From positions 682,001-746,000 of the forward strand of contig NZ_QGTL01000004.1 of assembly GCF_003182135.1 (NCBI RefSeq): a DNA stretch of 64,000 nucleotides, written 5' to 3'. The notes beneath the pieces were generated by a model. The model saw only the letters and a program-made list of their open reading frames with translations. It did not search any database and was not told the DNA's origin. The position numbers and the translations under genes are program-made. The stretch is from Nocardia neocaledoniensis. Lineage in GTDB: Bacteria > Actinomycetota > Actinomycetes > Mycobacteriales > Mycobacteriaceae. Positions 59,820 to 64,000 of this stretch are shown piece after piece (the stretch's first letter is position 1; every line of letters begins with the position of its first letter).

Positions 59820-60953
59820 ATGAGGACGAACAACCGGAAGTTCCGCCTGGGGCACGCCGCCGTGGCGCTGGCACTGTCCGGCGCACTGACGCTCACCGCC
59901 TGCGGATCCAACAGCAGCGGCGGCGACGAACCCGACGCGGCCTCGGGCGGCAGCGGCGGGCCCACCGTGGGCGTGATCCTGCCCGAGACCGCCACCTCGG
60001 CCCGCTGGGAATCCTTCGACAAGCCCATGCTGCAGCAGGCCCTGCGCGCCGAGGGCTTCGACGCCGACGTGCAGAACGCCCAGGGCGACGTGCAGAAGTT
60101 CACCACCCTGGCCGACGGCATGATCGCCAAGGGCGTGAAGGTCCTCATCATCGCCGCGATCAACAGCGAGGTCGGCGGCGCGGTCGCGGCCAAGGCGAAG
60201 AAGGCAGGCATCCCGACCATCGACTACGACCGGCTCAACCTGGGCGGATCCTCCGACTACTACGTGTCCTTCGACAACGTGAAGGTCGGCGAGCTGCAGG
60301 GGCGGGCCATCGCGGACGCGCTGAAGACCAAGCCGGGCGCCGAGGTCGTCGAGATCGAGGGCGCGCCCACCGACAACAACGCCACCCTGTTCCATCAGGG
60401 CCAGCAGAACGTCCTGAAGCCGCTCTACGACAACGGCACGCTGAAACTGGTGCGCTCCCAGGCCATCGACGGCTGGGACAACCAGAAGGGCGGCACCACC
60501 TTCGAGCAGATCCTCACCGGCAACGGCGGCAAGGTCGACGGCGTGGTCGCGGCCAACGACGGGCTGGCCGGCGCGGTGATCACCGTGCTGAAGAAGAACG
60601 GGCTCAACGGCAAGGTCCCGGTCACCGGCCAGGACGCCACCGCCGAGGGCCTCAAGGCGGTACTGCGCGGCGACCAGTACATGACCGTGTTCAAGCCCAT
60701 CCTGGGCGAGGCGCAGACCGCGGCGAAACTCGCGGCCGCGCTGGCCAAGGGCGACAAGGCGGCCGCGGACGCGCTGGCGGTGGACGTGAGCCAGGACCCG
60801 AAGGGCAAGCGCGAGGTGAAATCGGTGCTCCTGCAACCGCAGACCGTGACCCGCGCCGACGTCAAGGTGGTTGTGGACGCCGGCTTCGTCGAGGCGGTCG
60901 ACATCTGTGGCGGCGATCTGGCGGCGGCCTGCACCGAGCTCGGGATCAGCTGA
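59820..60953 (+). CDS. Sugar ABC transporter substrate-binding lipoprotein (XylF-like)
   Basis: 377 residues. A lipoprotein signal ends LTLTACGS, with the lipid-modified Cys at residue 28. The mature periplasmic-binding fold of the XylF/RbsB class shows PTVGVILPETATSARWESF, then DGMIAKGVKVLIIAAIN and AANDGLAGAVI, with GQDATAEGLKAVL near the hinge. It captures a pentose or similar sugar and delivers it to the permease. ATG 59820 with GGGAAGG eight nt upstream. First gene of an operon with an ATPase and a permease. Confidence 0.92.
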   Translation: MRTNNRKFRLGHAAVALALSGALTLTACGSNSSGGDEPDAASGGSGGPTVGVILPETATSARWESFDKPMLQQALRAEGFDADVQNAQGDVQKFTTLADGMIAKGVKVLIIAAINSEVGGAVAAKAKKAGIPTIDYDRLNLGGSSDYYVSFDNVKVGELQGRAIADALKTKPGAEVVEIEGAPTDNNATLFHQGQQNVLKPLYDNGTLKLVRSQAIDGWDNQKGGTTFEQILTGNGGKVDGVVAANDGLAGAVITVLKKNGLNGKVPVTGQDATAEGLKAVLRGDQYMTVFKPILGEAQTAAKLAAALAKGDKAAADALAVDVSQDPKGKREVKSVLLQPQTVTRADVKVVVDAGFVEAVDICGGDLAAACTELGIS

Positions 60954-60964
60954 GGGCCGAGGAC

Positions 60965-61738
60965 ATGAGTGAGCCGCTACTCCGGATCACCGGGCTGAAC
61001 AAGAGCTTCGGCGCGGTCCACGTGCTGCACGACGTGGATCTCACCGTGCCCGCCGGTGAGGTCACCGCGCTGGTCGGCGACAACGGCGCCGGAAAGAGCA
61101 CGCTGGTGAAATGTGTTGCCGGGATCCATGGTTCGGACTCGGGGGAGGTGCGTTTCCGCGGTGAGCCCGTGCATCTGCGCGGGCCGAAGGACGCCGCCGA
61201 ACTCGGCATCGAGGTGGTCTACCAGGACCTGGCGCTGGCCGACAATCTCGACATCGTCGGCAACATGTTCCTCGGCCGGGAACGCGGCAAGCCGTGGTTG
61301 CTGGACGAGGCGAGCATGGAGGAGGCGGCGCGGCGCACCCTGGCCTCGCTGGGTGTGCGGACCGTGAAATCGGTGCGCACGCCGGTGTCGGCGCTCTCGG
61401 GCGGGCAGCGGCAGACCGTCGCCATCGCCAAGGCGGTGCTGTGGAACAGCAACTTGGTGCTGCTCGACGAGCCGACCGCGGCACTGGGCGTCGCCCAGAC
61501 CAGGCAGGTGCTCGACCTGGTCCGGCGGCTGGCCGAGCAGGGCCTCGGCGTCGTGCTGATCAGCCACAACCTGGCCGACGTGTTCGAGGCCGCGGATCGG
61601 ATCGCGGTGCTGTACCTGGGCCGGATGGCCGCCCAGGTGCGCACCGCCGACGTGACGCACGGGCAGGTCGTCGAGTTGATCACGGCGGGTCGCTCGGGTG
61701 ACCTCGGGTTGGCACGGCCCGAGGCGGTGGTCCTGTGA
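60965..61738 (+). CDS. Sugar ABC transporter ATP-binding protein, single NBD (XylG-like)
   Basis: 257 residues. Walker A GDNGAGKST, Q-loop VVYQDLALADN, signature LSGGQRQTVAIAKA, Walker B LVLLDEPTAALG and switch His in VLISHNLADV. The sequence belongs with the sugar (RbsA/XylG/MglA) ATPases. Those proteins normally contain two fused NBDs of about 500 residues; here only one is present, so the working transporter would need two copies. It starts 11 bp after the binding-protein gene, and its TGA overlaps the permease GTG. Confidence 0.93.
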   Translation: MSEPLLRITGLNKSFGAVHVLHDVDLTVPAGEVTALVGDNGAGKSTLVKCVAGIHGSDSGEVRFRGEPVHLRGPKDAAELGIEVVYQDLALADNLDIVGNMFLGRERGKPWLLDEASMEEAARRTLASLGVRTVKSVRTPVSALSGGQRQTVAIAKAVLWNSNLVLLDEPTAALGVAQTRQVLDLVRRLAEQGLGVVLISHNLADVFEAADRIAVLYLGRMAAQVRTADVTHGQVVELITAGRSGDLGLARPEAVVL

Positions 61739-63150
61739 GCGAGGTGGTGGAGAAGCGGGAAACGGCCGTCGCCGATTTCGGGATCGACACCACGACCCGC
61801 TCGACCAGGGAGGCGCTCGGCGACTACGTGGCGCGGCTGCGCGCCGGCGAGATCGGTTCGCTGCCCGCGCTGTTGGGGCTGGTCGCGCTGATCGTGTTGT
61901 TCTCGGTGCTGTCGGACGTGTTCTTCTCGCTGAACAACATCGCCAATCTGCTCGCGCAGGGCGCGGGCCAGACGATCATCGCGATCGGCATCGTCTACGT
62001 GCTGCTGATCGGCGAGATCGATCTGTCGGCGGGAACGGCGTCGGGCGTGGCGGGCGCGGTGCTGGCCATGCACTACGTCGAGGACGGAAACCTCATGGCG
62101 GGCATGGGATCCACGGTCTTCGTCGTCTTCAACGCGCTGCTCGTGTTGGGCGCGGTGCTGGCGGCGCTGCTGCGGATCTGGCCCGGCGTGGCCATGTCGC
62201 TGCTCGGGGTGGCGATCACGGTCATCGGGTTCAAGGCGAATCCGTGGGTGGAGATGCTGCTCGCGGTGTGCGTCGGCGCGGCCATCGGCTGCATCACCGG
62301 CTTTCTCATCGCGAAGATCGGGATGCCCTCGTTCGTGGTGACGCTGGCGCTGTTCCTGGCCTGGCAGGGGGTGATCCTGCAGCTCATCGGCGAGGGCGGG
62401 GTGCTGGGCATCAGTTCCTCGCCGGTGCTCGACAAGGTCGCCAACGGCAACCTGTCGACGGTGGGCAGCTGGGTGCTGTTCGTGGTGGCGGCCGGTGGCT
62501 ACGCGGCGGTCACCCTCGGCGGGCACTTCCTGCGTCGCCGGCGCGGGCTGGTAACCGGGCCGACGCCGCTGGTGCTGGCGAAGGTGGTGGCGCTCACCGT
62601 CTTCGCCGCAGTGGTGACCGCCGCTCTCACGGTGAACCGCTCGCCGAACGATCTCGTCGAGATCTCCGGGGTGCCGTATGTGGTGCCGATCGTGCTGGCC
62701 TTGCTGGTGGTGGGTACCTACGTCCTCAACCGGACGACCTACGGCCGTCACATCTACGCGGTCGGTGGCAACGCGGAGGCGGCCCGGCGGGCCGGCATCA
62801 ACGTGACTCAGTTGCGGGCGAGCGTGTTCGTCATCTGCTCGGCGTGCGCGGCGGTCGGGGCGATCGTCTACTCGTCGAAGGTCGGTTCGGTCGACCCGCA
62901 GGCGGGCGGGCTCAACACGCTGCTGTTCGCGGTGGGCGCGGCGGTGATCGGCGGTACCTCGCTGTTCGGTGGCCGTGGCCGGGTGGCCGACGCGGTGATC
63001 GGCGGCGCGGTGCTGGCGGTCGTCTCCAACGGTCTTGGCCTGCTGGAACAGCCCGCGGCGGTGGTCTCCATCGTCACCGGGCTGGTGCTGTTGCTCGCCG
63101 CCACGGTCGACGCATTGTCCCGGCGACGCGCGGCGGTGGCGCAACGGTGA
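61735..63150 (+). CDS. Sugar ABC transporter permease (XylH-like)
   Basis: 471 residues with about 12 hydrophobic helices. Family marks: FFSLNNIANLLAQGAGQTIIAIG, VLLIGEIDLSAGTASGVAG, GMPSFVVTLALFLAWQGV, YGRHIYAVGGNAEAARRAGI and a late AVGAAVIGGTSLFGGRGRV. The branched-chain-type sugar permease forms the channel for the substrate brought by the lipoprotein. The GTG start overlaps the ATPase stop (GTGA). The chain is longer than most XylH-class permeases, because of an additional central hydrophilic/hydrophobic segment around residues 235-320. Confidence 0.92.
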   Translation: MSEVVEKRETAVADFGIDTTTRSTREALGDYVARLRAGEIGSLPALLGLVALIVLFSVLSDVFFSLNNIANLLAQGAGQTIIAIGIVYVLLIGEIDLSAGTASGVAGAVLAMHYVEDGNLMAGMGSTVFVVFNALLVLGAVLAALLRIWPGVAMSLLGVAITVIGFKANPWVEMLLAVCVGAAIGCITGFLIAKIGMPSFVVTLALFLAWQGVILQLIGEGGVLGISSSPVLDKVANGNLSTVGSWVLFVVAAGGYAAVTLGGHFLRRRRGLVTGPTPLVLAKVVALTVFAAVVTAALTVNRSPNDLVEISGVPYVVPIVLALLVVGTYVLNRTTYGRHIYAVGGNAEAARRAGINVTQLRASVFVICSACAAVGAIVYSSKVGSVDPQAGGLNTLLFAVGAAVIGGTSLFGGRGRVADAVIGGAVLAVVSNGLGLLEQPAAVVSIVTGLVLLLAATVDALSRRRAAVAQR

Positions 63151-63175
63151 GTGCCGCAGTGGTATTCAAGAGGCC

Positions 63176-64000
63176 ATGACCGTCGCCCGACCGGACGAGG
63201 TGCGCCGCTTCAACCGGTCGAGCCTCCTGCGCCTGCTGCACCTCGGCGGCCCCGCCACCCGCGCGGCGCTGGCCACCGAGCTCGGGCTCAACCGCTCCAC
63301 CATCAAGATGCTCGTCGACGCGCTGGCCGAGAGCGGACTGGTGGAGGAGCGGGTGCCCCGGCTGGCGCGCGGGGCGGGCCGCCCGTCGCTGCTCGTCCTG
63401 CCGCAACCGCAGGCCGCCGTGGTGCTGGCGGTCGACGTGCAGGTCGAGCACGCGGGCATCGCGCTGGTCGGCTTCGGGGGGCAGATCCTCGGCCGTAACA
63501 GCTGGAATCTGCACGGGCGGCAACGGCAACCGGCCGAGGTCATCACCCACATCGCCGAGTCGGCCACCCTGCTGGCCGCGGATCTCGGCTTGCGCCCGGT
63601 GGCCGCCGGAGTGTCGGTACCCGGTGTCGTGCGCCGTGCCGACGGCCTGGTGCACGACGCCGCGAACCTCGACTGGACCGACGTGGCGCTCGGCGCGCGG
63701 CTGACCGCCGTGCTCGGCATACCGGTGGTGGTCGGCAACGACGCCGAGCTCGGCGCGCTCGCCGAACACGCGCGCGGCGCCGGACGCGGGGCGGGCGACA
63801 CCGTCTTCGTCTCCGCCGACGTCGGCGTCGGCGGCGGCCTCATCTCCCAGGGCACACTGCTGCGCGGCGCCGCCGGATACCTCGGCGAGATCGGGCACAT
63901 GACGGTGCGGCCCGACGGCAGGCCCTGTCACTGCGGCAACACCGGCTGCTGGGAGACCGAGGTCGGCGAGGCCGCGCTGTGCCGGGCGCTCGGCCGGTCC
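63176..64000 (+). CDS. ROK family transcriptional regulator (XylR-like), 3' end outside window
   Basis: 275 codons are present. A winged helix-turn-helix (VRRFNRSSLLRLLHLGGPATRAALATELGLNRSTIKMLVD) is followed by the ROK domain, with GVSVPGVVRRADGLV, VVVGNDAELGALAEHARGAG, DVGVGGGLI, GEIGHM and the zinc motif CHCGNTGCWE, which is cut off shortly afterwards. It lies 25 bp after the permease in the same direction and is the likely regulator of the sugar importer, with the palindrome at 59736-59758 as its operator. The sugar could be xylose or a related pentose. Confidence 0.92.
   Translation, partial: MTVARPDEVRRFNRSSLLRLLHLGGPATRAALATELGLNRSTIKMLVDALAESGLVEERVPRLARGAGRPSLLVLPQPQAAVVLAVDVQVEHAGIALVGFGGQILGRNSWNLHGRQRQPAEVITHIAESATLLAADLGLRPVAAGVSVPGVVRRADGLVHDAANLDWTDVALGARLTAVLGIPVVVGNDAELGALAEHARGAGRGAGDTVFVSADVGVGGGLISQGTLLRGAAGYLGEIGHMTVRPDGRPCHCGNTGCWETEVGEAALCRALGRS

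Overview
The window is chromosomal DNA from a high-GC, mycolate-type actinobacterium, most likely Nocardia or a close relative. The evidence is MmpL transport, a PknK-like kinase, a WS/DGAT-like acyltransferase, mycobacterial-type FadA/FadB, a DUF397/XRE pair, strongly GC-biased third codon positions, and gene order. A scaffold of genes (membrane protein - tRNA-Ser - 4.5S RNA - Rv3722c-type aminotransferase - dnaX - CFA-type methyltransferase - FAD oxidase - SRPBCC protein) keeps the order and relative orientation I recall for Rv3723 to Rv3718c of M. tuberculosis. Here two large blocks interrupt it. No IS element, prophage, CRISPR array or rRNA was seen.

Layout. 1-3.4 kb: tandem MmpL genes divergent from a TetR regulator with a palindromic operator. 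3.4-7.6 kb: Rrf2-like regulator and a heterodimeric ABC exporter. 7.6-12.5 kb: queuosine genes (tgt, a YhhQ-type precursor transporter, gluQRS) interleaved with two small proline/glutamine-rich membrane proteins and a DUF309 gene. 12.5-18.4 kb: a structured AT-richer leader, DUF397 protein, WS/DGAT-like protein, two XRE regulators, small membrane protein, ThrE exporter, DUF5994. 18.4-21.9 kb: conserved scaffold with tRNA-Ser(GGA), 4.5S RNA and aminotransferase. 21.9-32.3 kb (first insertion): methyltransferase, HhH-GPD protein, exported protein, ROK regulator, a frameshifted small gene, DUF2207 protein, two tandem HEYGHH metallopeptidases, an ammonium transporter and an unknown gene. 32.7-35.7 kb: dnaX with an unusually long repetitive linker. 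35.9-55.0 kb (second insertion): fadA-fadB, a MocR regulator divergent from a six-gene pyrimidine/hydantoin catabolic operon, a toxin-antitoxin pair, two exported or membrane proteins and a PknK-like kinase. 55.0-58.4 kb: CFA-type methyltransferase and FAD oxidase (a possible 10-methyl fatty acid pair) and an SRPBCC protein. 58.4-59.7 kb: MerR-VOC operon with a 19-bp-spacer promoter. 59.7-64.0 kb: XylF/G/H-like sugar ABC importer led by a perfect palindrome and followed by a ROK regulator cut by the window end.

How genes work together. tgt, the transporter and gluQRS make a coherent salvage, insertion and glutamylation route for queuosine. The operon at 40.8-48.5 kb takes up a nucleobase or hydantoin, opens the ring, removes the carbamoyl group, transaminates the beta-amino acid and oxidises the semialdehyde to an acyl-CoA. 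It has no classical dihydropyrimidine dehydrogenase, but an F420-type luciferase-like oxidoreductase is embedded in it and could perform the reductive first step. This is the best candidate here for an undescribed biochemical route.

Many genes have a TANNNT -10 element ending 6-9 nt before the start codon, which suggests leaderless mRNAs. All functions are read from sequence motifs and remembered family knowledge; no database search was run.
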